A stretch of DNA of 64,000 bases from Clavaria fumosa (GCA_951802425.1 OX637800.1:2418001-2482000), one strand, 5' to 3'. Counted from the stretch's first letter, positions 28,305 to 41,260 are shown. Numbers and translations: made by a program. The notes: generated by a model from the sequence alone, not told the origin.

Positions 28305-30008
28305 GGTTATCGGCGCCGCCCAAGGAGAAGAGGCGAGAAGGAGGGTAGAGGGGGAGGGCGGTACGACGTGAGGGTAAGGTGTAGAGGAGGCAGGAGATAG
28401 ACAGAGATAGTCGTGGGTAGAGAGGCTTTGCGTTCAATGTGGATGTGCGTCTATGTTGTTATAAATGCGGGGAAGATTGGGGGGAGCGACAGTGTGGGGG
28501 TGATCCAAGAGATCGATGGGAGACGATCAGGGCATTGCTGCGTTCTTTGACATGAAATATTTATAAGTCGGGCCAGACACAAGACGATTTCTTCTGGACT
28601 GGTAAAAGGTGAGACGCTCGAATGATGGATTGGGATTCGGCGGATATTGTGCACTCGGATAACTGAACCCAAACGAGGGGAATTGGCCCGTGAGCAGGAG
28701 CAAGGCGTTGTCATAAGGTCTGGCCCTGGATTATCGCTGGATTTGGGAACGCCACCACAACTGGGAAACCAAACTATCCTCGGCCTTGGTTGGAATAATG
28801 ATTTGCGTGGGCAAATTTGGGCGGCCAGGGTTGAACTGCAAAGAGTCCCGGCAAGCAAGTATCTATCGTGGTCTCTCTGGCGAGACAAGAGCAGGGTCAG
28901 AGGCTCACATGTCCGTTTCCAAAAATTCTGCGGGATTTGTGTCTATCAGCACAACAAATGGATGCAACCAACCAGGGAACGCCATACCGACATTAATGAA
29001 GTCCTTTGGCGTCGTTGAGTGTTCCCTGAGTCGTTAATGAAGATGCTAATTACATTCCAATCACAGCAGACAGCGCTTTACTCGTGTCATTACCCAGAGA
29101 TACTTTGCATTGAGCTTGAATTCAAATTATGGCACTCGCAAAGTATCATTTTCTTCTTACCGCTCTGAGGTGTTCGAGCTCTAGGAAATGCCTGATCTTC
29201 CCAGATGAGCGCAAATGTGCACAAGCTGAACACGAGAGACATGTCAGGATGGCTTTTTTGCTGCGCCTTCAACTGACCTGTTTTTGATCCGGGAGACGAT
29301 ATTGATAAGATACCTCCTTTTTTTCCAAGACGCAGGGATGAACGACGCGGTTTCAACGACCCTTCATTATAGGGCTCGGAGGAAGTAGTAGTGGCTCATG
29401 AGCACCAGCGGATAGCGAGTTGCCAGGGCGACTCTCTCCGTATACGCATACAATGTAGATCCAAACGATGTCAGTGACTCCACATTATCCTCTGCGGCAT
29501 CTCCTCCAAAGGACCGCGATACCGAAACCCTCTCAGCTGACCATCGAATCCTTGATCACAGAGCGGAGTCAATAGTCGAATGAAAACCAACCCTGAAAGC
29601 CTGAAGCTTGGAGAGTCTCATCATCTCCGTACCGCCTCGGAAGAGATACGGAACAGGCTTTCCACAATCCATTTTGTACATGTGTATAAATGTGTGTCTT
29701 TGTATATGTCGTGACTTGCCATTGCGAGATCAGTGCGGATTTCGTTGCAGGGTGTCGTTAAGCAAAGTCGTCGAGGGTTAATAACTTTAAGCGGTCAGTC
29801 GAGGCCCGGATCCGCCAATTAACCGTGACCGCAATCTTTCGGCACCTGTGTCGACGAAATTCCAGGCTTTCGGAAAACTCATCCCTGCGTGGACCATTTT
29901 CCCTTTCTGGTATTTCGAGCCGTGATCAATTCGATGCCGACCTCTAAAGCGGTCAATTGGATACAGTTGAACCGACACACATTCCGCAGCTGGCAACGTA
30001 AAGGGAAT
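28305..30008. other. Long intergenic region, mostly without recognisable genes
   Basis: About 1.7 kb upstream of the zinc-finger gene and downstream of valyl-tRNA synthetase. The part from 28,305 to 29,090 shows no convincing gene. A coding-like segment at 29,090-29,673 is listed separately. Confidence 0.4.
29090..29673 (-). CDS. Possible small unidentified gene
   Basis: I do not recognise this. On the minus strand an ATG at 29671-29673 opens MDCGKPVPYLFRGGTEMMRL, then SKLQAFR. A 60-bp GT-AG intron would remove the only stop and continue in frame as RVSVSRSFGGDAAEDNVESL and LYAYTERVALATRYPLV. A different frame downstream reads EGSLKPRRSSLRLGKKGGIL and then SISSPGSKTG, followed by a GTCAGT donor. 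The amino-acid make-up looks coding, but I could not join the two frames with a normal intron. It could be a short gene, a pseudogene, or chance. Confidence 0.25.
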
Positions 30009-33000
30009 TCAAGACTGGGGCACCTTCAGCTTCGCGAACATCTCCCTTGACTGCTGCAACGCCTTGACCTCGGCCTCTAGTGTCTTTCTCTGCGAATAGA
30101 GACGTCTCAATTCAAGGCCCACATGAGAAAAAAAGGAAGAGGAAATTGAAAGCGGAGAAGGAAAAAAGGGGAAGAAAAATAAAATAAAATCCAACGCCAC
30201 CCGCTCACCTTTTCCTCGTTGATCAATCGAACGTTCGCAGGCACCGTCTCCTCATACTCCGCCTGCGACTCCACCTTTCGCACCTTTTCCAAGCCTAAGT
30301 TGGCCAGCTCAAACTTCTTCGTGCACTTGGCTATCTCCGCGTCCAGATCGATCAGACCCTGTTAATGAATAAAATAAATAAATGGACACCAGAACGCCCG
30401 CCCATCAAAAAGAACACAAGTTGTCACGCCGCCCTTCTCAACGGCCACTCACCAACACCAGCGTGTGCACGGTCAGGGTAGATGACGCCACCGCAGAACC
30501 ACATCCTGCAGGCACTTCCGCAAGGTCTCGCACCACAATCGCAGACTTGCACCCCTTCGTCAGCGTCACCACCGTCGGCAACTGCGACGTGAGCAGGGAC
30601 GCCTCCGCGTCGCCCTGCGAATGCAAGTACACTGACGCCGAAGAAATACGTAAGTCCATGGAAACTCCCCGAAAAGGAAGTATTGGAAAAGAAAAATGAT
30701 CCAACAGGCGCCGACCGCAAAGCAGTCCCACTCACGTTGGATCCCGGTTTGCAAATTGTACGAGGCAGCGAGGGACCGACCCGTCTTAATCACCAGGAAC
30801 ACAAATTCGAAGGCCTTGTGCGATTCTTCGAAGGCGAATGTGTCATTCTTGCGTTACCAGACAACGAACAGTCAACAACGACCCCACAATCTTCGTTCAT
30901 CCACACACTCACAAATACAGGGAACTTGGCCACCATGATAGATGGCGTCGTATCGCCAAGCCGACGTGGCAAGCGCTGCCACAGCTCCTCTGTCACGAAC
31001 GGCATGAACGGATGTAGGAGGCGCAGGCCATGATCGAGGCAGGTATACAGGGTCTGTCTCGCCGAATCGCCCGCAATTGGTTTCATCGCTTCCTGAAGAA
31101 GCAAAGGTAAGCAACTTCACGAAGCGAAAGATAAGACAGTCGTCGAAAAGGGTGACTCACAATATACACGTCGCATAGCTCGTACAGCCAGAAATTATAT
31201 GCGGCAGTCGTAGCGGCCATGAAGTTGCGCTCAGCGAGTTGCTTGTTGATTTCGTCTGCTGCAAGATTAAGCTTGTGCAGAATCCACCGCTCTACGAGGC
31301 TTTCCTCTCCTGATGGCTGCAAAGATCAGAGTAACCGTTTCTTGGTTAGAAATGAACCATACGAAATCGACTGGACAGACCTTGGCGCTTGCGGAAGGAA
31401 CAAACGTTTCATCTAGTTTCAACAACGCAAACTTGGTAGCATTAAATATCTTGTTGCAGAATTTACGGTATCCCTCTACGCGCAAAATCTCTAGGTTAAT
31501 GTCCCGACCTAGATTTTCATTCATTTGTTTGACGGAGAGGCGAGAAAACAAAAACAAAAAAAGAACTTGAGGGTATGATCACCAAACGGCTCAGAGAAAC
31601 GCACCTCCACCAGAATAAGCGCACAGCGCAAAGCGCAGCGCGTCCGCTCCGCACTGGGGTATCCCCTTCGGGAAGTCTCGCTTCTGCCCAGCGACGGCTT
31701 TCGCGACCTCCTTCTCGTCCAGGTTGCCCTGGTACAGCTTCTGGTGGAGGGCCTCGAGGTCGAGCCCCTGGATGACGTCGATCGGGTTCACGACGTTCCC
31801 GAGCGACTTGCTCATCTTGCGCCCGTGCGCATCGCGGATGATCGCATGGCAGAAGACTTCCTTAAACGGCATCTCGCCAGTGAAGTGCAGCCCGAAGAGC
31901 ACCATCCGCGCCACCCAGAAAAAGAGGATGTCCCAGCCCGTCTCGAGCAGCGTAGAGGGGTAGAATATCTTAAGGTCCGCCGTCTGAACAAAATTGTCTC
32001 CCTTGTCAAGGATCGGCCAAAAGCGAATATGTGTGATGAACAGACCTGTTCCGGCCATCCCATGATGCAGAAGGGCCACAACGCCGAAGAGAACCATGTA
32101 TCCAAGACGTCTTCGTCTTGCACAAGCTCGAACTTGGCATTGCCAACGAGGGCCTTAGCCCGTTCAGTGGCTTGTGCAAGGTCTCTTCCCGCCACCCAAT
32201 ATTTACCATCATTCATCTGCATCGAGGACCAATCAGGATACCACAAGACCACAGTCTACACCACGTGAGACTGCTTACGTCCTGCTCCTGCCCTTCAATG
32301 CGGACGAAGTACGCCGGGCATTGGTGGCCCCACCACAGCTGTCGAGAGATGCACCAATCTTGTATGCCCTCGAGCCAGCGGTACCAGTCAGCCTCGCATT
32401 GCTTGGGATTGATTGTGAGTTCTCCTGCTCGTGTACGCTGGGTCATAGAGAAAATATTTTAGTCGTTCGGGTCATTTATCACAGAAGGGTGAAAAGAGTA
32501 GACAAAATGGCAGACCTTGACGGCTTCCTCTGCGAGCCCTTTACAGCTCACCCACCACTGCGGTTTCAGCACGAGCTCGATGACGTCACCAGATTTGCTA
32601 TGCCAAGTCATAAGACAATTTAGTATCAGGAGACGTGGAAAACGCACGCGCAAATAGGGATTTGCATAGGGTTGTCTTTTGTTTCGACGTACAAGCCCGC
32701 TTGCTTTAGCGCCTGCACGACCGCCTCGCGTGCATGGAAGCGCTTCATGCCCTGCCAAAGCGGTGCGCGTGTCAGCAGCGAAAAACAGTCACGGAGAAGC
32801 CAAGTCTGTGTGTGTTCACCTTGAACTTCTCCCCAGCATTCGCGTTCAGCGTGCCATCGTCATTGAGGATGTTGATAAAGTCGAGACGGTGCCGCGTGCC
32901 GACCTCATAGTCAGTGGCGTCGTGCGCTGGCGTGATCTTCACGGCGCCCGTACCGAATTCCATGTCGACAAAGGCGTCCGCGATGATAGGCAGCCGCCGT

Positions 33001-34641
33001 CGCACGAACGGGTGCGCTGCAAACTTGCCATGCAGATGCTACGTTTCACAAAAACCAGAATGCCAGCATGGCCATTAGTGACGACCGACTGGCTCGTTCC
33101 GCAAAGGAGATCACCTTGTATCTCGGATCGTCTGGATGGACGGCTATTGCGGTGTCGCCTATCATCGTCTCTGGTCTGGTCGTTGCGACGACGATCCTCT
33201 CATCTAAACGCGAGTCGGGTCAGTAGCGGAACGAGGCTGCTCATTGAGCCAGAACTGGTATGCGCGCATACCTGAGTTCTCGATTGGATACGCGAACGAT
33301 GTCAGCACACCGAATTCAAACTTCTCCGACTGCGAGTATCCGGGCACACTCAGCAGCGTCCGGCCATTCAGCTGTTTCTGCTCAACCTAAAGTCCAAACA
33401 TACAAAAGTCAGGAAAAAGGGATCGCTCATAGCGTTGCCCACATTTCTTTTCCAATTCATAAAATTGAGGGCGCACCTCTAGATTGGACAATGTGGTATT
33501 CAGCTTGACACACCAATTGACGAGGCGGTTCGCGCGGTAAATGATACCCTCTTCGTGCAGACGGCAAAAGGCCTCAGTTACAGCTTTGGAAAATTTCTGC
33601 CGCGATATGATCAGATGAGAGAAGCGTTGTGCATTTAAATTATTGCTTCAGATGAGATGCAGGTGTTATCCTACCGGGTCCATGGTGAATGTCGTGCGAG
33701 TCCAATCGTAGCTGCCTCCGAGCCGATGCAACTGCTTAGTTATTCTCTCCTGATAGCTTAAGACCAAGAGGCACCGCATTAGAGAAGGGTCCACTCAACA
33801 AAAGAGGCACGGAAATCTCACTCATTCTTCCACTCTAGCACGGCCTCTAACAGCTTTGCCCGCCCAAGGTCGTGCCGGGTGAGGCCCTTCTTGTAAAGCT
33901 GCTTCTCGACAACAGCCTGGGTCGATATCGACGCATGGTCAAATCCCGGTACGTACAGCGTTGTTTTCCCTAGCATTCGATTCCTAAGCCCGCCCAATTA
34001 AAAGGAACGAATGAACAAGGACCCAGAAACGTGAGCATAGACTTCGAGAGATGCAGCAAAAGAAAAGCACCATCTTATCAGAGCGTCTTGGAGCGCAGTG
34101 GCCAGGGCGTGACCGACGTGCAACTCGCCAGTGATATTGGGAGGTGGGATCGGTACAACAAAGAGACCCTCTGGTTTGGGCTCGCCCTGCGCAGTCAGTT
34201 GCGGGGCGAAAAAGCCTTGTGCGTCCCACCAGTCATACCACGCAGCCTCGACGGCAATAGGGTTGAAACCGCTAGCCATAGGCTGGGAGAGATCTGGAAT
34301 GCGGGCGCGGTCTGGTAGACGCAAATAGTTCGTGTATCGTATGGACACACCTTTCTTCTGCCCTTTAGGCGTAACATTGACGAAGGCTTGTGAAGATTCT
34401 TCCTTTGAGGCTTCCGCCTTTGCTTTCTTTCCGGCGGAGGAGGGAGCAGCACTCGCAGGCTTGACGGCCTTTGCCGCTAATTTGGCTTGTTTCTCAAGTC
34501 GTTTTGACTCTTTCTTGGCTGAAAAGGAACAACACGAAAGTAAGGTCAAGGTCAAGGTCACACAATATTCCAACCTGCGCTCTTAGAATTGACAATATTT
34601 TGGTCGCTCGCGGTTGTTAATGCGTCTGGTGATTTCGACAT
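30009..34641 (-). CDS. VAS1: Valyl-tRNA synthetase
   Basis: Class I aminoacyl-tRNA synthetase charging tRNA-Val. The ATG is at 34639-34641 ([20 protein letters not shown]), followed after an intron by a Lys-rich leader ([20 protein letters not shown]). The HIGH signature is in [20 protein letters not shown]. Editing-domain exons include [20 protein letters not shown] and [30 protein letters not shown] sequence ([20 protein letters not shown]) and [13 protein letters not shown] follow. The KMSKS loop is [20 protein letters not shown]. The anticodon-binding domain and a C-terminal coiled coil ([20 protein letters not shown]) close the protein at 30009-30011. More than a dozen introns. In fungi one gene usually serves cytosol and mitochondria; no clear presequence is seen at this ATG. 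The NLR region begins upstream. Confidence 0.93.
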
Positions 34642-36310
34642 GTTTCTTAGCAGGCGAGGGGATGGACGTAGACGGAGAATAGGGATCAATGCCCGTATCG
34701 ATTGCATTCAAATTTGCGAGTCACGAGACGAGCCGATTCAGAGTGGGCACCGCCACCCTGATCATTTTGTCTCATCCTACAACTACAATATTCTTGTTCC
34801 TTCACTCTGCTTCTCCTTTCTAACCTCCACTCAAAGTCATGCCAGCACATCTGGCACTCGTACAGAAAAGAAACCTATGTAGTCCAAAGCTCATGCCAAG
34901 CCAAGCCCTAGCTGAGCTGAGCTTCTGCTAAAAGCCTTCTTAAACTGAATACAATCTGGGCTTTCAGGCTGAGCCATGGTTTCAGATCACTGGAACCCAC
35001 TTTAAAAGGCCTGTTATGTTGCTGACACCTCAGAGATGACAGGGCTTTGAGTATATGAATGAAATGTTTGGTCCAACAAGACTGGGGAAGGGATAGTTAA
35101 ATTTGAAGCAGAGGTGTGACAGGTGTCAAGCAGGGAAGGGAAGACTGAATTAATGGACTGGGGCTGATCAGTGAAAAAAGGAAGTGAAAGGTAGTGACAT
35201 GCATGGTTGTGAAGCTGGGATGGCTCCTTAGCTATTACTTCTTCATGACCATTAGCTTAACAATATGATTGCAATGACAGGCCTCATCACATTGCCTCAT
35301 CATGGTCATGAGCAAAGCAGAGAGTTTGCACACCAGGAGGACATCATTGCAGTCAAATCATTCTTTATGGGCTAAGGCACAGATGCTTTCTGGCTGTCTT
35401 AGACACTTATCCCCACAAGTCAGAGTATGTTCTCACTATGGCCTTGGATAAACTGAACACTTATATCATCCTTAGACATTGCCCACACTTTCAATGCATC
35501 AGCAAAGATATAGTTAACAGCCTAATCCACTTACATGACATTCTGTTCTCTTACTGCTGTTTAGATATCTGCCTGAAGCAGTTCATCTTCAGCATGCTCT
35601 TGTGCAAGCCTTGCTGCACAGCACATTGCACAAGCAACCTTAGGCTTCCAGTCTTGACAGTAGTGTGATAGTATGATTTGAGCAAAGGGGATCAATTTGA
35701 AACCTGGGTTGTTGATGCAGCCTTTGCCACAAGCTGCAAATGCTTATAGTCAAGATGAGAGCAAAGATTTTGAGGAAAGCCAGCAGGATCACAACACATT
35801 CAAGTTTGCTGAGCTTCACAGTATTCACTTTGCTTGTGTCAGGCCACCAGTAATTCAATGGTCAAGGGTGTGCATTAGTGATGGAAGAGGTACATGATGA
35901 TTTATTTTTGGTGTATCAGGGAGCAGTGAATGGACATAGTTAAATTCATTTGGCCTTTGAATTTTTATTGGTTGTTTTCTAGTTTGATCCCTTTATTCTA
36001 GGATAGAGCATAGAAGTGAGTTTTCAGATTTACAGTACTGGGTCTTTTTGAAGACTTAGCCATGATTGACATACAGGCACTATATGAGGCAACTGATATC
36101 AATCCATGCATTTGAGTTTGCACTGGTTCACAAGTCCAGTGGGCATTGCAACCATACGGCTCATATAGTACAAAAGGAAGTAATCAATGTATTTTCTACT
36201 ACTCCCTTTGATGTTAATTTTTAGACATACATCACACTTCACACCTTGTGGGGAGATGGGATGAAGAACTGAATTATGATTACAAATACATGGCTGATGA
36301 AAAACAGGAT
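34642..36310. other. Gene-free, CpG-depleted downstream flank of the NLR
   Basis: About 1.7 kb. From 34,861 on I find a single CpG (36,156-36,157), whereas TG and CA are abundant. No open frame with family motifs exists on either strand, and I see no terminal repeats or target-site duplication. It may be a strongly decayed transposon or methylated flank of the NLR gene. Confidence 0.6.
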
Positions 36311-39300
36311 TCATTGATGCTGAAGGAGATGGGTTTGCAGGGCAGTGAACATCAGGACAACTATGCAGTGCTGAGGTGTAACCACTGCCACCTGGTCAAC
36401 AGTGGATGCACACATTCTATGGTAAGCCACAGGAATCCAACAAAGCTTGTGCCCTGCAAATGCATTGGATAACCACCCATTGTTGATGAGATATGGCCAT
36501 GCCTGCCCACAGTTTGAATCATTGTGAATGATGTGGACCATTCCAGTTTCTGCATCCCACACTCTGACTGTCTCATCTAAAGACCCTGATATTATCCTTG
36601 TGCCATCTGGAGAGAATGACACCCATGTGATGAAATGAGAATGTCCCTCAAGTGTCTGTAGATGAGCACCAGTGACTGCATTCCATACCCTCACTGTCAT
36701 GTCATTAGAGCCTGAGGCAATTCTTGTGCCATTTGGAGAGAATGACACTGATGAGATGGGATGAGAATGGCCATCAAGTGTGTGCAGATGATCACCAGTG
36801 ACTGCATCCCACACTCTTACTGTCATGTCATCAGACCCTGAGACTATGTTCATTCCATCAGGAGAAAATGTCACTGATGTGATGCCACTAGAATGGCCCT
36901 TAAGTGTCTGCATGTGAGCACCAGTGACTGCATCCCACACTACCACTGTCCCATCAACAGCCCCTGAGACTATCATTGTGCCATCTAGAGAAAATGACAC
37001 TGACATGATGCCACTAGAGTGGCCCTCAAGTATGTGCAGATGAGCACCAGTGACTGTATCCCACACTATTATTGTCTTGTCATCAGACCCTGAGACAATC
37101 TTTGTGCCATCTGGAGAGAATGACACTGATGTGATGTAACAAGAATGGCCTTCAAATGTTTGTGAATGAGCACCAGTGATTGCATCCCATACTCTCACTG
37201 TCTTGTCATTAGACCCTGAGATGATCCTTGTCCCATCTGGAGAGAACAACACTGATCTGACAAAATGAGAATGGCCTTTCAGTGTCTGCAAATGAGCACC
37301 AGTGCCTTCATTCCACACCCTCAATGTCTTGTCATCAGACCCTGAGACAATCCTTGTGCCATCTGGAGAAAATGACACTGATCTGATGTAGTCAGAATGG
37401 CCTTTGAGTGTCTGCAGATGAGCACCAGTCACTGCATCCCACATTTTCATTGTGTTGTCATAAGACCCTGAGATTATCTTTGTACCATCTGGAGAGAATG
37501 ATGCTGATGAGATAGGAGAAGAATGGCCTTCAATTGTGTGCAGATGAGCACCTGTGATGGCATTCCACACCCTCACTGTACTATCACCAGACCCTGAGAC
37601 TATCTTCATGCCACTTGGAGAGAATGACACTGATGTAATTTCACCATAATGGCCCTCAAGTGTCTGCAGATGAGTGGCAGTTTCTGCATCCCACACCCTC
37701 ATTGTCTCATCACTAGACCCTGAAACTAGCCTTGTTCCATTAGGAGAGAGTGAGACTGATGTAACATAATCAGAATGGCCTTCAAGTGTCTGCAGGTGAG
37801 CACCAGTGACTGCATCCCACAGTCTCACTGTCTTGTCATCAGACCCTGAGACAATCTTTGTGCCATCTGGAGAGAATGACACTGATGTGATGCTACCAGA
37901 GTGACCTTCAAGTGTCTGCAAATGAGCACCAGTGATTGCATCCCATACTTTCACTGTCCTATCAAAAGAACCTGAGACCATCTTTGTTCCATCTGGGGAG
38001 AATGACACTGATATAATGCTACCAGAATGGCCTTCCATGACTTGCATGCATGCACTCCACTGCTTTTGGAATGCCCCTTGCACCATCACTGCTCCCTCCA
38101 TCTGCTTGTGATGGGTAATGTATATTTCAGTGCCAGCTGGTGTGAAGGGCAAGGCTGTAAAATACACCTGTAAGGCAGACACACTGATGGCTGAAAAAAA
38201 CTCTTGAATCATCCTTTCACCATCATATAACAAGGCTGACACCACTGCATCTGTATCATTATTCATCTGCAATAAATAAATAAATCAGTTTTGTCAACCT
38301 CACTCTACAAGGACATGGACTTACTGCAAGACAGGCATGCATAGAGTTCAGCATTTGCAATGCATTTCTCAGATACCCAAGGAGACTGCAGACCTCTATC
38401 CAGTGTAGCAGATGATTTTTGCAAAAGTATGCCAGAAGCTGCATCACATTGCTTGAAAGCTTGCCACTGCAGACATGCACCCCCCAATATTTACATGCAT
38501 ATTGGAGACTGTATGAGATGTATTTTGCTATCATCTCTGGGAGATCTGGCACCTCAGTGTTGAATTTGGTGGGATCTCTTATGCCACAAATATCCTTCTT
38601 CAGCCTTTTCATCATAATCAGACATTTCTCAGCCAGAATGGTGTGCTGCTCCTGGGGATTGATTCTGAACCACTCATTATGGCATCTGGTTGGATCCACA
38701 ATGAAGTCAAAGAATGATGGATGGATCAATCTAATAGCCCCAACACCATCATTTGGGACAGTAATGATTGCCTGCAACTGCTGAAGATAAATATTGACAT
38801 TGACTTCATACTCAAGCAAATCCTCCAGTTGGTCTGATGGGAGAGGATCTTGAAGAACAGCAACAGTGCCAAGAACCAAGCACAATTTGATCCTGAGATG
38901 ATCAGAAATTCCTGGGAATGCAGTGTTGAGTACTTGAGAGTACAACTGATCCAGATGCTGCATAGGAGAAGAGCCAGCAACAGTCTTTGTATTTAAAAGT
39001 ATCTTCAATTGCTCCATAGGATCAGCAATATCAATGAATCTTGCTGCAGTGGCAGCGAATATGAACAGGCCTGAGGACATATTGGTCAAGGCTTCAACAT
39101 CTGTAGGAGATGGCCAGGATGCAGAAATGTGATATTTCTGCTTGATAGCATTGAAGTGCCAGTTCAGATAGCACTGGATATCACTTTCAATGACATCCAA
39201 CCTGACTTCATGAAGAATCAATGGCCTGGTTGCATTGTTAAGTGATGGATATTGAAAAGCACCAGTGATCTGGAGGACTGGTCTGCTGGTGATGAGGAAT

Positions 39301-40853
39301 TTCAATGGGAACAACTTTTCAACATGTTGGGATATACATGCCAGAATGGCAGATGTAGAATTGTCATCCTTGCATTCATCCAGAGCATCAATCACAACTA
39401 CACTTGGAGGGAACTTGGTCCTCACAGCAAGCAATGGCTTGATGATCATTTTTTCCAATTGATATGAGGCATTGGAGTAAACCACATCAGGATTGGACCT
39501 GATAACCTCTGATAGGCCATCTTTGAACTCTGGACAAAACTGTCCCAATTGATAGGCAATAGTAGTGAAAACCAACTTGAGATTGCTGCAATCCGCATTA
39601 TCCCTAGAGCAGAAGAAGCTTGCAGCAAGGAGTCCTTTGTCCTCGCAGAAATTTGCAACCGTGTAGGCAATTGTAGTCTTCCCGCTCCCAGCTACACCAT
39701 TGATCCAAAAGATCTGCCGAGTCCCCATGACACCCATATGGTCAGAGGGTGCGGGCATGCCCTCCTGTGATACATGCTCAATACCATGACTAATCCACTG
39801 GTACAGCCCATCAAGAATCTCTTCCCGAGTACCACTAAGACATGAGACTAGTTTATCATTGCAGGCGAAGTGAGCGGTGATTGCGCGAGGCAAATTGAGA
39901 CCAGCTGCATAGCCCAACATGAGTAGAGCATTACTACGAAGTTGTGAATAAACCACTACCATAGACATCAAGCCTTTTCTTGATTTCCTGCTCAATTTAC
40001 GAAATGAGAAACAGAACAAGGGTATTGACAAGAAGAGGCAAACCTGGAAACTAGTCTTAGTCTCGGCCGCATGTTCCTGACAATATCAGTCAGTAACATC
40101 TACACAACTGTGCCAATTCATGACTCATGAACTTACTCCAAGTGTGAGTTCGATGGCGACTGTGCTTTGAACCTAAGAGTGACCTTCATGATTGGGTCCA
40201 GATGAGATAGGTCATCTACTTACCAGGAAATATTGTATTGAGTCATTGACTGCGGAGATGAGACCTGCAATCTCAAGAGCGTCTCGGTCACGGGTGAGAA
40301 CACGCTTCAAGCTGTTGCGTGTGATCAAATGCTGAGCTTTCTCGCCAACAGACTTCCATGATCTACCATTCGAGGCCGAGATCAACACGGCTCTATGCCA
40401 GGGGATAATGACTCACTCAGACAGGTGGTTGATACGGACAGTCATGGCTATAGACACAGCCCTACCATTAGAGGCCTCCTGTAGCATCGTATTCAAGTCT
40501 TGGACACGCCGGTCCAGTGATTCCAGGTCATTGCTGTTCTGTGAGGTTTTCTGTGTGGTGATTTAGCAAATAATGCAATGGCACGGCTAATATAATGGTT
40601 CACACACTTGAATAGCGTCGAGGAGAATCACAAGTCCCTTGATACCCTCCTGCAATCCTGGTACACCCGTCTTGCCCGCAACCTCCTTAAGAAGTGCAAG
40701 AGCATTCTGGAGACTGATGAAAGCGAGGGACTGGGGTCCCGAAGATGACTTGAGCTTCGCCAAGGTGGTGTCAAGAGCTTTGCGCATGGTGGTGTCGACG
40801 AAAGATGCGATTCTGCGACTGGCGCTTATCGATAACGGCTGAAGGTCAATCAT
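36311..40853 (-). CDS. NACHT-WD40 NLR with N-terminal helical domain
   Basis: Predicted intracellular immune or heterokaryon-type sensor. The ATG is at 40851-40853; exon 1 (40853-40608) encodes 82 helical residues (IASFVDTTMRKALDTTLAKL, LQEGIKGLVILLDAIQ). Short exons continue the helical bundle (SNDLESLDRRVQDLNTMLQE, SLKRVLTRDRDALEIAGLIS). CLSGTREEILDGLYQWI precedes the NACHT: P-loop GVAGSGKTTIAYTVANFC, Walker B VVVIDALDEC, then LKFLITSRPV. A 58-bp phase-0 intron (38324-38267) joins the NTPase and WD40 exons. Twelve 42-residue WD repeats run from MEGHSGSIISVSFSPDGTKM to RVWDAETG. The C-terminal cap NGWLSNAFAGHKLCWIPVAY is typical of fungal WD40 NLRs. No stop or frameshift is visible, so it seems functional, although about 3.3 kb of it is almost devoid of CpG. 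It is head-to-head with the SLATT gene. Confidence 0.88.
36531..38041 (-). repeat. Twelve 126-bp tandem WD40-coding repeats
   Basis: Twelve in-frame units of exactly 42 codons, sharing GHS...I.SVSFSPDGT.IVSGS.D.TVRVWDA.TGAHLQT. Differences concentrate right after GHS and at the positions around the GS.D.T loop. The regular length and high similarity suggest recent amplification and exchange among units. Confidence 0.9.
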
Positions 40854-41260
40854 TGACCTGCCTTATCCGTGGGACCGCTTGATGCGATACATCCATTTTT
40901 GCATCCGTACCGAACAACGGCACGTCCCGTCTCAGGCTAGACCAGCCCTGAGAATCGCAATGGGGTCAGGTCCGACTCGGCGAGATTTTGTTCCACTACG
41001 GCGGGGCCTCGACAACATCCACTCAATCTCCGCTACATCAAATTTCTCCCACACTCTACGGCAGCTTATACTTCCGTGCCCAAACAGACCAATGTTGCCC
41101 AAATTGAGCTCTAATTCTAGGCCATTCGCACCCCCTGTCATTGTGAAACCCTTTTGTTGTCCCTGCTTTCTTTGCACATAATGTACATCGCGGCCGTCCC
41201 ATACTTATATCTCTCCCCTTCGCCAACTCGACAAGTCTTTCCCTCCCCGACCGTCCGCCC
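40854..41260. promoter_or_regulatory. Shared promoter between the NLR and SLATT genes
   Basis: The two start codons are 407 bp apart in divergent orientation. A TATA-like CTTATATCT lies at about 41,206-41,214, 47-55 bp upstream of the SLATT ATG. CpG content here is normal, unlike the 3' part of the NLR. Co-regulation is inferred. Confidence 0.5.

Noticed and set aside
36531..38041. Regular 126-bp direct repeats as a CRISPR-like or satellite array
   Set aside because: The period equals one WD40 unit (42 codons) in one open frame, without constant repeats and unrelated spacers.
38259..38324. Splitting the NLR into separate NACHT and WD40 genes
   Set aside because: A 58-bp GTAAGT...TTATTGCAG intron joins both frames in phase 0, and NACHT plus WD40 is a standard fungal NLR layout.
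34861..39593. Neurospora-type RIP as the cause of CpG loss
   Set aside because: Classical RIP changes CpA to TpA; here CA and TG are abundant and only CpG is missing, which fits methyl-CpG deamination better.
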